64,000 nt of DNA from Noviherbaspirillum humi (GTDB lineage: Bacteria; Pseudomonadota; Gammaproteobacteria; Burkholderiales; Burkholderiaceae_D), in the NCBI RefSeq assembly GCF_900188095.1, contig NZ_FZOT01000015.1, positions 89,839 to 153,838 on the forward strand. Direction: 5' to 3'. Shown here piece by piece: positions 45,809 through 55,301 of the stretch. The position numbers and the translations under genes are program-made. Under the pieces are notes generated by a model. That model worked only from the letters and a program-made list of their open reading frames with translations, was not told where the DNA came from and ran no database searches. The stretch's first letter is position 1. Each line of letters begins with the position of its first letter.

Positions 45809-46849
45809 ATGGGACATCAGCCAGAGATGAAGCAGAGCAAGGCAAGCACGCGCAGCAGCGGCAACCGGACGGCCTGGGCGGCCGGCGTCGGCGCCGTCCT
45901 GGCGCTGGCGGCAATGACGGTGCGCCGCCAGACCAAGGCGGTGGAATGGGACAACCCGCCGCTGGGGCAATTCATCGACGTCGAGGGCATGCGCCTGCAT
46001 TACCTCGAGCGCGGCAGGGGCCGTCCGGTGGTCCTGCTGCATGGACGCGGCGTGACGCTGCAGGATTATGCGATCAGCGGCTTGCTCGACAAGGTGGCCC
46101 GCAACTACCGCGCGATCGCCTTCGACCGTCCCGGCTACGGCTACAGCGCCAAGCCGGGTTTCGCCGGCTGGCAGCCGATGGCGCAGGCGCAATTGCTGCA
46201 TCATGCCCTGGTCAGGCTCGGTATCGAGAACCCGATCGTGGTCGGCCATTCCTGGGGGACCCTGGTGGCGCTTGCCATGGCGCTGGAGTTTCCGGCGTAC
46301 GTGGGCGGTCTCGTGCTGGCCTCCGGCTACTACTTCCCGACGCCGCGCCTCGATGCCATTCCGCAGGCGGTGCCGGCGATCCCGCTGTTCGGCACGCTGA
46401 TGCGGCACACCGTGTCGCCGCTGCTCGGCCGCCTGATGTGGCCCGCCATCATCCGGCAGGCGTTCGCGCCGGCGGACGTGCCGCAGCGCTTCGAACAGTT
46501 CCCGCCCTGGATGGCGCTGAGGCCGGATCAGCTGCATGCCAGCGCCGCCGAAGCGGCGCTGATGGTGCCGGCCGCCATGCAGCTGAGCAGGCGCTACCGG
46601 GAACTGCGGCTGCCGCTGGCGCTGCTGGCCGGCGCCGAGGACAGGGTGGTGGATACCGGGGTGCACACCGAGAGCCTGCATCGGCTCCTGCCCCACGGCG
46701 ACCTGCGCATCCTGCCGGGCGTGGGCCACATGCTGCATTACGCCGCGCCGGAGGAAATCGTGTCGGCCATCGATGCTGTCGCCCGGGCCGGTACGTCGGC
46801 CGCCCGGCGCGGCATGCAGATGCATCCGGCTCCGGCGGCGCTGCACTAG
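45809..46849 (+). CDS. Alpha/beta hydrolase
   Basis: This is a 346-residue protein from the ATG at 45809, which has GGGAGGA upstream. A frame to 45692 is open but unsupported. A hydrophobic stretch at 22-36 (AWAAGVGAVLALAAM) suggests membrane anchoring. The fold follows: VVLLHGRGVT, FDRPGYGYS, the nucleophile S148 in VVGHSWGTL, Asp in GAEDRVV and His in GVGHMLHY. The triad is complete. The substrate is unknown; epoxide hydrolase and lipase relatives both look like this. It diverges from the thioesterase gene and faces gspB. Confidence 0.88.
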   Translation: MGHQPEMKQSKASTRSSGNRTAWAAGVGAVLALAAMTVRRQTKAVEWDNPPLGQFIDVEGMRLHYLERGRGRPVVLLHGRGVTLQDYAISGLLDKVARNYRAIAFDRPGYGYSAKPGFAGWQPMAQAQLLHHALVRLGIENPIVVGHSWGTLVALAMALEFPAYVGGLVLASGYYFPTPRLDAIPQAVPAIPLFGTLMRHTVSPLLGRLMWPAIIRQAFAPADVPQRFEQFPPWMALRPDQLHASAAEAALMVPAAMQLSRRYRELRLPLALLAGAEDRVVDTGVHTESLHRLLPHGDLRILPGVGHMLHYAAPEEIVSAIDAVARAGTSAARRGMQMHPAPAALH

Positions 46850-46865
46850 CCGTTCGCCGGCTCGT

Positions 46866-46899
46866 GGCAAAAGGGAAGGGACATCCTCCCTTCCTTGCC
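46866..46899. terminator. Bidirectional hairpin between hydrolase and gspB
   Basis: GGCAA (46866-46870) with TTGCC (46895-46899), and GGAAGGGA (46874-46881) with TCCCTTCC (46887-46894), form a long stem with a 3-base bulge. It sits between convergent genes. Confidence 0.6.
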
Positions 46900-46963
46900 G
46901 CGCTCACTCGCCGCCCCTGGCCATGGGCGCCGCCCGTTCTCCGATCGCACCACGAAGCGCTGG

Positions 46964-47719
46964 TCAATACGAGGCGCGGTAGCGGTGGCCCCGGTAGTTG
47001 AGGATCATGCCGCTGCTGGTGATGCTTTCCAGCCTGAGCCCGGGCGCGACTTCCTCGCCTTCATGCATCAGCTTCTGGTTGATCAGCACCGAGCGGTCGG
47101 CCTTATTCGGTGAATAAAGGAAGCCGTTGACGGAGAAGGCCGGAATCTCGCGCTGCACCTGTTCCGGCAACTGCTGGAAAGTGCCGGCCGGCGGCGGCGC
47201 CGGTTCGGCCGGCCTTGCCGCCAGGGCCGCTTCCTTTTTCGCCTGTGCCTTGGCGCGGGCTTGCGCCTCCTTCTCTTTTTCCTTCTCTCTTTCCTTCTGC
47301 CGGTTGCGTGCCGCCTCGCGCCGGGCGGCCGCATCGGGGCCCGGCTGCGATGCGGCCGCGTTCCTGTCCGCCGGTGCGCTTTCCGGCGCGGCCGGTGGCT
47401 GCGGCGCCGCCTGTGCCACCGGGGGAGGCGGCGTCGTGGCAGGCGGCGGCGCGGCGATTGCAGGGGCGGACGGGGCTGCGGGCGCGGCGGACGGCGCGGA
47501 GACGGGTGCCGGGGTCCGCGCGCCCTGGTTCAGCCAGATGCCGGCGGCAAGCATGGCGGCGCCTGCCGCGCCGAGGATGAACAGCCTGGCGCGGCGTCCC
47601 GCCGAAGCCGGCGCTGGCCGCCGTCCGGAGGCGATCTGCGGCTGGGCCTGCAGGTCGGGCACCTTGCCGGCGTCGCGTTCCGATTCCGCCTTCTTCAAGG
47701 CGTCCAGAATGAAAGACAT
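46964..47719 (-). CDS. gspB: Type II secretion accessory protein GspB
   Basis: This is a 251-residue protein. MSFILDALKKAESERDAGKV is the diagnostic GspB opening. One membrane segment (LFILGAAGAAMLAAGIWL, 46-63) is followed by a long Ala/Pro region and a charged Lys/Glu/Ala coiled stretch. The C-terminal periplasmic domain (AFSVNGFLYSPNKADRSVLI, then RLESITSSGMILNYRGHRY) is the T2SB fold. With GspA it helps insert the secretin through peptidoglycan. gspA lies directly upstream with 3 bases between. No other gsp genes are in the window. Confidence 0.92.
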   Translation of the reverse strand: MSFILDALKKAESERDAGKVPDLQAQPQIASGRRPAPASAGRRARLFILGAAGAAMLAAGIWLNQGARTPAPVSAPSAAPAAPSAPAIAAPPPATTPPPPVAQAAPQPPAAPESAPADRNAAASQPGPDAAARREAARNRQKEREKEKEKEAQARAKAQAKKEAALAARPAEPAPPPAGTFQQLPEQVQREIPAFSVNGFLYSPNKADRSVLINQKLMHEGEEVAPGLRLESITSSGMILNYRGHRYRASY

Positions 47720-47722
47720 GCG

Positions 47723-49480
47723 TTATTCCTCGGATGAAGCAGTGATCAATGCGGCGACCGGCCGCAGGCGCGGCTCCTTTGCGCCGGTGGCGCGGGCGAG
47801 CTGCATCAGGGTGACCGGTCCGGCCACGCCGTCGACCGGCAAGCCCTGCATTTGCTGAAACTCCCGCACCTGTTTCTGCAGCGCCGCGTCGAATTCCTTG
47901 CTGCCGGCGGGGCGGCTGCCGTTGAGCCGGGCCAGCCGCTGCGCCAGCCACTCGACCTCGGGGCCGGCATCGCCCAGCCTGAGGATCTGGCGCGGGCCGG
48001 CATCGGCGCGCCAGAAAGTGTCGAAGTCGCCGCTGAAGTAGCGCGAGAACACCGGCAGGGCCAGGGTCTGGCTGATGTCGCCGGCGCGCAGGGTGGCGCT
48101 GGTTTCGTTCAGCTCGGTGAGCAGGGCGAAGTAGATGCCGTTGGCGGCATCATGCATTTCGACCACCGCGGGGCGGTCGATCTGGCGCAGGGCGGCGAAG
48201 CCGGTGCCGTGCAGGCAGTGCAGCTTCGCTTCCTCCGCCTGTTCACAGGGGGCCTCGCCGTCTTTGAGGGTCGCGCCCCACAGCGCGGCGAGCTGACGCT
48301 GGCCGTCCTGCTTGCGCGGCAGGCCATGAATCGAGCGTCCGCCCTCTTCTGCCAGCACCTGCGGGCGCGGGCGGCTGCCGGTTGAGGGGGCCGGCTGGGC
48401 ATTGGCGGCGGCTGCCGGCTCGCCCGCCGGCGTGGAGGGGGGCGGTGCGGACGCCTCCGCCGGCTTGGCCGCAGGGCCGGGCTGAACGGGATTCGCAGGA
48501 CTTGCCGCGGGAGCTTTCGCCACGGTCTGCCCACCGTTGCGCAGCAAGGCCTGCAGGCGCCCGTCCCGCGCCACGCCGACGGCCAGCGCCAGCACGCCGC
48601 ATGCCACCAGGCCCCAGGCAGCGTAGCCAGCCAGCGCGCTCTGCGGACGGCTGCGGGCGCCGTGTCCGGCTTCGGCGTCGAACACTTCGGCCGCCGCATA
48701 TTCCAGCGTAGCCCGGTCCACGTCCTTCCTACCCTGGGCATAGGCGCCGAGCAGGGCGCGGTCGCACAGCAGGTTGATGCGGCGCGGAATGCCGCCGGTG
48801 AGCGATCGGATCCTGGCAAACAGCTTGTGCGGAAAGGGCGAGGCGGCCTTCAGCCCGGCCACCGACAGCCGGTACTGCACATAGCTTTCCACTTCCTGCT
48901 CGCTCAGGGCCTTCAGGTGGAAGCGGGCGACGATGCGCTGGGCCAGCTGCTCCAGCCGCGGCTGCGCCAGCATTTCGCGCAGCTCCGGCTGGCCGATGAG
49001 GATGATCTGCAGCAGCTTGCGCTCGTTGGTCTCCAGGTTGGTCAGCAGGCGCAGCTGTTCGAGCACGTCCGGCGCCAGGTTCTGCGCCTCGTCGATGATC
49101 AGCACGCTGTTGCGGCCGTCGGCATGGGCCGCCAGCAGGTGACGCGTGAGGGCATCGATATGCGCCTTCACGCCCTGGCCGGGCGTGACCGCGATGGCGA
49201 ACTCGTCGCAGATGGTCTGCAACAGCTCCAGCACCGTCAGCTTCGGATTGAAGATGTAGGCGATGTTGCAGTTGGCCGGCACCTGCTCCAGCAGGCAGCG
49301 GCAGATGGTGGTCTTGCCGGCGCCGATCTCGCCGGTCAGCAGCACGATGCCGCCGCCGCTGCCGATGCCGAACAGCAGATGCGCCAGCGCTTCCCGGTGG
49401 CCTTCCGTCATGAACAGATAGCGCGGATCGGGGGCGATGGAGAAGGGGGCTTGCCTGAGGCCGAAGAAGTCGTTGTACAT
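47723..49480 (-). CDS. gspA: GspA/ExeA AAA ATPase with peptidoglycan-binding domain
   Basis: This is a 585-residue protein from the ATG at 49480 (MYNDFFGLRQAPFSIAPDPR). The cytoplasmic AAA domain has Walker A GEIGAGKTT (50-58) and Walker B SVLIIDEAQNL. A membrane segment (AAWGLVACGVLALAVGVA) leads to a Pro/Ala linker and a periplasmic domain. A peptidoglycan-binding module closes it (LGDAGPEVEWLAQRLARLNG then VDGVAGPVTLMQLAR). The GspA/ExeA partner remodels peptidoglycan to let the type II secretin pass. It is first in the pair. It has an intact ATPase and an unusually long linker. Confidence 0.93.
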   Translation of the reverse strand: MYNDFFGLRQAPFSIAPDPRYLFMTEGHREALAHLLFGIGSGGGIVLLTGEIGAGKTTICRCLLEQVPANCNIAYIFNPKLTVLELLQTICDEFAIAVTPGQGVKAHIDALTRHLLAAHADGRNSVLIIDEAQNLAPDVLEQLRLLTNLETNERKLLQIILIGQPELREMLAQPRLEQLAQRIVARFHLKALSEQEVESYVQYRLSVAGLKAASPFPHKLFARIRSLTGGIPRRINLLCDRALLGAYAQGRKDVDRATLEYAAAEVFDAEAGHGARSRPQSALAGYAAWGLVACGVLALAVGVARDGRLQALLRNGGQTVAKAPAASPANPVQPGPAAKPAEASAPPPSTPAGEPAAAANAQPAPSTGSRPRPQVLAEEGGRSIHGLPRKQDGQRQLAALWGATLKDGEAPCEQAEEAKLHCLHGTGFAALRQIDRPAVVEMHDAANGIYFALLTELNETSATLRAGDISQTLALPVFSRYFSGDFDTFWRADAGPRQILRLGDAGPEVEWLAQRLARLNGSRPAGSKEFDAALQKQVREFQQMQGLPVDGVAGPVTLMQLARATGAKEPRLRPVAALITASSEE

Positions 49481-49580
49481 GGAGAGACGGCAATGGACCG
49501 GACATGTCCGGCGTGCCGGCAAGGCTAGCACAAAAGCCGCCCAGAGCGATGCCGACGGCTGCGGCGCGCCGTTGCGGATC

Positions 49581-50213
49581 TCAGTTCGTGCCGAGCGCGC
49601 TGGAAGGCGAGGTGCCGGACAGACCGGCGCCCGTGCCGATGGCCGTTCCGGTGCCGGTGGCCGCTCCGGTGCCTGTTCCCGTCGCGGCGCCCGCCTGCAG
49701 CAGCAGCTGGCCGCGCAGTTCGCCGAACGGCGCGGCGGCGCTCAGCACGTTGACGTACATGTTTCCGGATCGCAGCGACGTCAGTTCGGATGCCGTCAGG
49801 GTGGCCTGGCCGATCCAGACGCCGCTGCCGGTCAGGGTTTCGGTCAGCGCAAGCACGACGCTGCCGGTCTGGCCGGGAGGCGCCTCCTGGATGCGCACGC
49901 CGGTGGCAAAAATGCCGCCGACGCTGACGGTGGCCGAAAGGGCGCGCGTCCCCAGGTCGACGACCACGCTGGCGCTGCCCTGGCCCAGGCTGGCATTCGG
50001 CGGCACCGACTGGGCGCCGGTAAGGAAAGCGGAAAACTGCAGCGGCTGCTGCGGCACCGGGGTGGTGCTGGCGCTGTTGAGCGCCGCCGCGCCGATGCCG
50101 CTGCTGCCTTCGCCGCCCCCGCCGCCGCATGCATTGAGCAGGGCAAGGGACAACGCCAGCAGCGGCCCGGCCAGCGCACGTCGCTGACGCGCGGAATATC
50201 GCCTTGATCGCAT
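49581..50213 (-). CDS. CHRD-domain lipoprotein
   Basis: This is a 210-residue protein from the ATG at 50213. The start RRALAGPLLALSLALLNACG is a lipoprotein signal with the Cys in LNACGG. The CHRD domain, first seen in chordin, spans about 55-165 (LTGAQSVPPNASLGQGSASV, NMYVNVLSAAAPFGELRGQL). The tail is a Gly/Thr/Ala repeat, translated from GC-rich near-repeats at 49640-49690. It faces the periplasm or outer membrane. The function of bacterial CHRD proteins is unknown; extracellular matrix or adhesion is often suggested. It stands alone. Confidence 0.85.
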   Translation of the reverse strand: MRSRRYSARQRRALAGPLLALSLALLNACGGGGGEGSSGIGAAALNSASTTPVPQQPLQFSAFLTGAQSVPPNASLGQGSASVVVDLGTRALSATVSVGGIFATGVRIQEAPPGQTGSVVLALTETLTGSGVWIGQATLTASELTSLRSGNMYVNVLSAAAPFGELRGQLLLQAGAATGTGTGAATGTGTAIGTGAGLSGTSPSSALGTN

Positions 50214-50439
50214 GATCGCTCCTGAGCCGGCCCGCCAAGGCCGGCCATCCCCACTATGCAATGCCTTGCGCCCGCCGGCCTTGAGCGGGCATAAGGCGCT
50301 TGCCCGGGCCGTTGCTTCGGCAGCCGGCCGACCTGCCAAACGTCATCTTCACGCCTGCATCGGCCCCGCTGATGATTTATGCCTGCCGGCCAATGCGATC
50401 GGCGAACGGTCGGCATGGGAACAATCAGAAGGAGCCAGC

Positions 50440-51342
50440 ATGGATCTGAAACGGGCAGTGCGCGATTTCGGCTTGGGTGTGATCGCTGCCGTCCTGGCGG
50501 CGGGGCCGGCCTTCGGCGAGACGGTGCGCTGGGGCGTGAATGCCGCCGCCGGCGGTTCGGTGTCGCTGTTCAACATGCGGGACGATTATCGGCCGCTGAT
50601 GGACAAGGTGGGCCGCGATACCGGCACCGGGCAGACGGTGATGCCGATCTTCAGTGCCATGGTGAACGGCGCGCTGGAACGGGGCAGCCACCCCGTTTTC
50701 CTGGTGCATGCCGATGCGGCCGCGCCTTACCTGGCGGACAAGCGCTACCGCCTGGTGGCCGTCAGCGCCGCCGCGGATAGCGACCGCATCGCCTTTCTGG
50801 TGAAGAAGGAGTCGAATGCGAAGACCCTTGCCGATGCCGCCGGCAAGTGCGTGGTGGCTGGCGCAACCTTCGACGCGGCCGCCGCCGACCTGCTGCTGGC
50901 CCAGGCCGGCGTGCGCGGAAAGATCAAGGAATTGCGCCCGGTCCGCGAGGCGGAAGCGGTGACCTTCTTCGTGAGCAACGGGATCTGCGACATCGGCGCG
51001 ACCCGCTCGGCGGCCGAGATCGCGAAATGGGAAGCCCGGGGCGGCAGGGCGATCTTCCGCTCGGAGCGGCTGCCGGTGTATGCGGTGATCGCTTCATCGC
51101 AGCTGGATGCCGGGTTCGTGCGCAAGCTGCAGGCCAGCCTGCTGTCCTTCCATCCGGGCGCCGAGTCGGCCTTCGTGCGCGCCACCGGGATCGAAGGCTT
51201 CCTTCTGCCCGACGCCCGGGTGGAAAGCCTGCTCGCCGCCTTCCGGGACCGCAGCGCAGGGCGCAACGCGGCACAGCGGCCGGCGGAGAGCGGCGCCAAC
51301 AGCCGCCCCGCGCAGCCGGCCAAGCGCCCGGAGGGCACCTGA
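50440..51342 (+). CDS. PhnD-like periplasmic substrate-binding protein
   Basis: This is a 300-residue protein from the ATG at 50440, which has AGAAGGAG upstream. The signal peptide is FGLGVIAAVLAAGPAFGE. The PhnD/TauA-type fold appears as TVRWGVNAAAGGSVSLFNMR, FLVHADAAAPYLADKRYRLV and FVSNGICDIGATRSAAEIAK. Such proteins bind phosphonate, phosphite or other oxyanions for ABC uptake, but no permease or ATPase is next to it, so it may act alone or in sensing. The last 40 residues are disordered. It is divergent from the CHRD gene and converges on glnS. Confidence 0.8.
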   Translation: MDLKRAVRDFGLGVIAAVLAAGPAFGETVRWGVNAAAGGSVSLFNMRDDYRPLMDKVGRDTGTGQTVMPIFSAMVNGALERGSHPVFLVHADAAAPYLADKRYRLVAVSAAADSDRIAFLVKKESNAKTLADAAGKCVVAGATFDAAAADLLLAQAGVRGKIKELRPVREAEAVTFFVSNGICDIGATRSAAEIAKWEARGGRAIFRSERLPVYAVIASSQLDAGFVRKLQASLLSFHPGAESAFVRATGIEGFLLPDARVESLLAAFRDRSAGRNAAQRPAESGANSRPAQPAKRPEGT

Positions 51343-51362
51343 TCCGACGCGGCAGCCGGGCT

Positions 51363-53102
51363 TTATTTCGCCCAGCTGTCCTTGAGCGTGACGATGCGGT
51401 TGAACACCGGCTTGCCGGGACGGGAATCGACCCGGTCGGCGACGAAATAGCCGTGGCGCTCGAACTGGAAGCGGTCGTCGGCATTCGCCGAGGCGGTGCC
51501 CGGCTCCAGGTAGGCGGTGATCACCGACTTGGAATCCGGATTGAGCGCCGCCTTGAAATCCTTGCCGCCCGCATCCGGGTGCGGGTCGGAGAACAGCCGG
51601 TCGTATAGCCTCACCTCGGTTTCCAGCGCATGTGCCGCGCTGACCCAGTGAATGTTGCCCTTGACCTTGTAGTTGTTGGCGCCCTCGGTGCCGCTCTTGC
51701 TGTCGGCGAAGTAGTCGCAGTGCACCGCCACCACGTTCCCGTTTCCGTCCTTGTCGCAGCCGGTGCATTCCACCACGTAGCCGTAGCGCAGCCGCACCCG
51801 TCCGCCCGGCGTGAGCCGGAAGAAGCCCTTGCTCGGCGTCTCCATGAAGTCGTCGGCCTCGATCCAGAGTTCCTTGCCGATCGGGAAGCTGCGGTTGCCA
51901 CGCTCCGGATGATGCGGATGCGCCGGGGCGCTGCACGCCACCGTCTCGCCTTCGGGGAAGTTGTCGATGATCAGCTTGAGCGGGTTGAGCACGGCGACGG
52001 CGCGCGGCGCCTTTTCGTCGAGATCGTCGCGCAGGGCGGCTTCCAGGATGCCCATGTCGATCCAGCTGTCGGCCTTGGCCACGCCGATGCGCTCGCAGAA
52101 CAGCTGGATCGATTCCGGCGTGTAGCCGCGGCGGCGGATGCCGACGATGGTCGGCATGCGCGGGTCGTCCCAGCCGTCGACGATCTTTTCTTCCACCAGC
52201 TGCAGCAGCTTGCGCTTGCTGGTGATCGCATAGGTCAGGTTGAGGCGCGCGAATTCATACTGCTGGGGCAGCGGCTTCCTGAAGAAGCCGCCCTCGGTCA
52301 GTCGCTCCAGGATCCAGTCGTAGAACGGCCGGTGGTCCTGGAACTCCAGGGTGCACAGCGAGTGGGTGATGTTTTCCAGCGCATCCGAGATTGGATGGGT
52401 GTAGTCGTACATCGGGTAGATGCACCACTTGTCGCCGGTGCGGTGATGGTGCGCGTGGCGGATGCGGTAGATCGCCGGGTCGCGCATGTTCATGTTGGGC
52501 GAAGCCATGTCGATCTTGGCGCGCAGGATGTGCTCCCCATCCTTGAATTCGCCCGCCTTCATGCGCCGGAACAGGTCGAGCGATTCCGCCGCCGGCCGGT
52601 TGCGGAAGGGCGAATCCTTGCCGGGCTCGGCAAAGCTGCCGCGGTTGGCCGCCATCTCTTCCGCCGACTGGCTGTCGACGTAGGCGTGACCGGCGCTGAT
52701 CAGGTACTCCGCCATCTCGTACAGCCGGTCGAAGTAGTCGCTGGCGTAGTAGAGGTGGTCCTGGTTTCCATGCTGCCAGCTGAAGCCCAGCCACTGCACG
52801 CTGTCGAGGATGGTGTCGACGTACTCCTGCTCTTCCTTGGTCGGGTTGGTGTCGTCGAAGCGCATGTGGCAGCGGCCGGCGTAGTCGCGCGCCAGGCCGA
52901 AGTTGAGGCAGATCGACTTCGCATGGCCGATGTGCAGGTAGCCGTTCGGCTCCGGCGGAAAGCGGGTGATCACGGCGGGCAGCGGCGCGCCGGAGGAATC
53001 GGCGCGGCCGGCGTACTTGGCTTCGGCATTGTCGCTGTCGATGATGCCGCGCAGGAAATTGGAGGCGGGAGCAGGCGCGCTGTTACGGGATTCGTTGCTC
53101 AT
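51363..53102 (-). CDS. glnS: Glutaminyl-tRNA synthetase
   Basis: This 579-residue class I synthetase joins glutamine to tRNA-Gln. The HIGH motif lies at 57-60 in [10 protein letters not shown] and the KMSKS loop is ITSKR near 293-297 (its Met replaced by Thr). The anticodon-binding C-terminal barrels follow ([20 protein letters not shown]). Full length for the family. The substitution in the KMSKS loop is tolerated in GlnRS. It is 20 bases from the convergent PhnD-like gene. A hairpin lies upstream of its start. Confidence 0.97.
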   Translation of the reverse strand: MSNESRNSAPAPASNFLRGIIDSDNAEAKYAGRADSSGAPLPAVITRFPPEPNGYLHIGHAKSICLNFGLARDYAGRCHMRFDDTNPTKEEQEYVDTILDSVQWLGFSWQHGNQDHLYYASDYFDRLYEMAEYLISAGHAYVDSQSAEEMAANRGSFAEPGKDSPFRNRPAAESLDLFRRMKAGEFKDGEHILRAKIDMASPNMNMRDPAIYRIRHAHHHRTGDKWCIYPMYDYTHPISDALENITHSLCTLEFQDHRPFYDWILERLTEGGFFRKPLPQQYEFARLNLTYAITSKRKLLQLVEEKIVDGWDDPRMPTIVGIRRRGYTPESIQLFCERIGVAKADSWIDMGILEAALRDDLDEKAPRAVAVLNPLKLIIDNFPEGETVACSAPAHPHHPERGNRSFPIGKELWIEADDFMETPSKGFFRLTPGGRVRLRYGYVVECTGCDKDGNGNVVAVHCDYFADSKSGTEGANNYKVKGNIHWVSAAHALETEVRLYDRLFSDPHPDAGGKDFKAALNPDSKSVITAYLEPGTASANADDRFQFERHGYFVADRVDSRPGKPVFNRIVTLKDSWAK

Positions 53103-53117
53103 GGGTGATGTGCTTGC

Positions 53118-53143
53118 AATGCCCTGAAGGGAAAACGGGCATT
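53118..53143 (-). terminator. Hairpin between the chemoreceptor and glnS
   Basis: AATGCCC (53118-53124) pairs with GGGCATT (53137-53143). It lies 18 bases after the chemoreceptor stop and upstream of glnS, on the same strand. There is no T tract on the minus strand. It could be a weak terminator or a 5' leader structure of glnS. Confidence 0.4.
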
Positions 53144-53161
53144 TTACCGTAGCGGCATGCG

Positions 53162-55123
53162 TCAGTCTGTGGCCTCATGGGGAGGCCGTTCCCCTTTAAC
53201 CGGCTCCAGGCGGAACACGCCCATGGCGTGCGCCAGTTCCCGCGTTTGTTCGCGCAAGGCGAGGGCTGCGGCGGCCGCCTCCTCCACCAGGTTGGCATTT
53301 TCCCGGGTGGTCCGGTCCATGTCGCGGGCCGCCTGATGCACCTGCGCCACGCCGGCGGTCTGCTCCCGGTTGGCCGTGGCGATGCGGCCGATGATGTCGG
53401 CCAGCTGGCTCACGCCGGCTATGATGCTGTCCATCGCGCGGCTGGCGGATTCCACCTGGCGTGCGCCGTTGGCGGTGCGGTTCGCCGACGCATGGATCAG
53501 GCCCTTGATCTCGCGCGCCGCGGCGGCGCTGCGCTGGGCCAGGGTGCGCACTTCCGCCGCCACCACCGCGAAGCCGCGCCCCTGCTCGCCGGCCCGCGCC
53601 GCTTCCACCGCCGCATTCAGGGCCAGCATGTTGGTCTGGAAGGCGATGCCATCGATCACGCCGATGATCTCCCCGATGCGCTGCGCCGACTCGCTGATCA
53701 GCCCCATGGTGGCCGACATGTCGGCCACCGCGCTGCCGCCGCGGGCGGCGGCGTCCGACGCGCGCGCCGCCAGCTCGCTGGCACGGCGCACGTCGTCCGC
53801 GTTCTGCATAACGGCCGAGGCGATCTGCTCCATCGAGGCGGCGGTCTGCCCGAGTGCCCCGGCCTGCTTTTCGGTGCGGTTGGCCAGGTCGCTGTTGCCC
53901 GAAGCGATGCGCGCCGTCGCCAGCGCGATCTCGTCGCTGCCGGCCTGCACCCGGCGCACGATATCCCGCAGGCTGAGGGTCATGTGCTGCAGGGAGCCGA
54001 ACAGCTGCCCGACCTCGTCCGCCGACCGGACCTCGATGCGTGCCGTGAGGTCGCCCTCGGCGATGCGGCGCGCCACGCCAACCGCTTTTCCCATCGGCAC
54101 CGTCACCGAGCGCATGATGGCCAATGCCATCCAGGCGCAGACGGCGCTGAGCCCGAGAAACAGCGCCAGCAAGGCGATGCGGCTGCGTAGCAGCGCCCCC
54201 GCCCGCGCCTTGTGCAGACTGTCCAGGCGTTCGATGGCGCTGTCCTGGAGCTTGAGCTGCAGGTCGATGGCGCCGGTGTACAGGCTGAAGAAGCGGGCCG
54301 CCGGAAAAACCAGCTGGTCGGCACCCAGGATTTCCTTCTGCGCCAGGGCGACGACCTGCTTTCCAGCATCCAGGCTTTGCTGCAGGACGGGCCCGAGCGC
54401 CGGTTCGAGATCAGGCCTGCGGGCCAGGGCGGCGCGAAGGGCGCCTTCGACGCCGGCATAGCCTTCCTGCACGCGGGCCAGCATGGCGCCGATGTCTATT
54501 CGATCCTCCACCGAGGCGGCATGGCGGGTGAGCAGGCCGGCGCCGCGGCCGCGCGTGCGCGCCAGGGCTTCCATCAAGCGCGGCGACCGCATCAGGGCCG
54601 CTTCGATCAGGTAGTGGCTGTCGGCCTCGCTGTCGAAGCGCAGGTGGTAGTGCTCGAGCAACCGGTCGTCGAAGTCCAGCAGTTCCTGGACCAAGGCGGT
54701 ATGCCGGGCGAAGCTGTCCGGCGCAGGCAGGCTCATGGCGCCCGCCTGCGTCGCCAGCGCCTGCCAGCGCGACTGGATGTGTTGCCATCGGTCGCCAAGC
54801 GCACGCTCCTCCTTTCCGCGCAGCAGGGCGGCGACGTCGGCATAGGCCTGGTCCGCTTCGAGTTGCTTGGCCTGGCGCGCCGGGCCGGTGTCGCCGTCGG
54901 TCAGGAGGATGTTCGACAGGCCCCGATGCTGCTGGGTCAGGGCCAGCGCCCGCAGCGTCTGGCGTACCGGTTGCAGGCCGGCGGATTCATGGGTCAGCTC
55001 GCGCACCCGGTTGAGGGATTCGGCGACATACAAGCCGAGCGGGATCGTGCCGAGCAGGATGGCCAGCAGACTCAGCAGGGCGAACTTCTGCCAGAACAGC
55101 AGGCGGTCGAGAAAGGTTTGCAT
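53162..55123 (-). CDS. Methyl-accepting chemotaxis protein
   Basis: This is a 653-residue receptor from the ATG at 55123 ([14 protein letters not shown]). The first helix is [21 protein letters not shown] periplasmic helical sensing domain follows, with the TQQHRGLSN motif typical of Burkholderiales receptors with nitrate/nitrite-type (NIT-like) or 4HB folds. Then come TM2, HAMP ([20 protein letters not shown]) and the MCP signalling hairpin with the invariant tip [20 protein letters not shown]. Ligand unknown. The end lacks a CheR-binding pentapeptide. No che genes are near. Confidence 0.93.
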   Translation of the reverse strand: MQTFLDRLLFWQKFALLSLLAILLGTIPLGLYVAESLNRVRELTHESAGLQPVRQTLRALALTQQHRGLSNILLTDGDTGPARQAKQLEADQAYADVAALLRGKEERALGDRWQHIQSRWQALATQAGAMSLPAPDSFARHTALVQELLDFDDRLLEHYHLRFDSEADSHYLIEAALMRSPRLMEALARTRGRGAGLLTRHAASVEDRIDIGAMLARVQEGYAGVEGALRAALARRPDLEPALGPVLQQSLDAGKQVVALAQKEILGADQLVFPAARFFSLYTGAIDLQLKLQDSAIERLDSLHKARAGALLRSRIALLALFLGLSAVCAWMALAIMRSVTVPMGKAVGVARRIAEGDLTARIEVRSADEVGQLFGSLQHMTLSLRDIVRRVQAGSDEIALATARIASGNSDLANRTEKQAGALGQTAASMEQIASAVMQNADDVRRASELAARASDAAARGGSAVADMSATMGLISESAQRIGEIIGVIDGIAFQTNMLALNAAVEAARAGEQGRGFAVVAAEVRTLAQRSAAAAREIKGLIHASANRTANGARQVESASRAMDSIIAGVSQLADIIGRIATANREQTAGVAQVHQAARDMDRTTRENANLVEEAAAAALALREQTRELAHAMGVFRLEPVKGERPPHEATD

Positions 55124-55231
55124 GCAGGCTCCGGTCGGTGGGCGTTCCCGGAACCCGGTGGCGGAGGGCGCGGCGCCGGCAGGCATGGGGCGGTCGGCCG
55201 GGAAAGGCGGGAAAAAGACGCGTCAGCCCGT

Positions 55232-55260
55232 GTTATAGCAACCGGGGCGGACCGAAACAA
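55232..55260 (-). promoter_or_regulatory. Sigma-70 promoter of the chemoreceptor gene
   Basis: On the minus strand TTGTTT (55260-55255) and TATAAC (55237-55232) are 17 bases apart, with TG one base before the -10. It lies about 109 bases before the receptor start. Good spacing and an extended -10 make it credible. Confidence 0.6.
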
Positions 55261-55301
55261 GTACAAAAACGGACGTGAAAAACGGCAGATTGCGGCCGCA
55301 T

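Noticed and set aside
47215..47737. Long plus-strand frames over gspB
   Set aside because: They arise from the Ala/Pro/Lys-rich low-complexity region; GspB start and C-terminal domain are clear on the minus strand.
49640..49700. CRISPR-like or tandem repeat
   Set aside because: The near-repeats are in frame, encode a Gly/Thr/Ala tail and have no spacer pattern.
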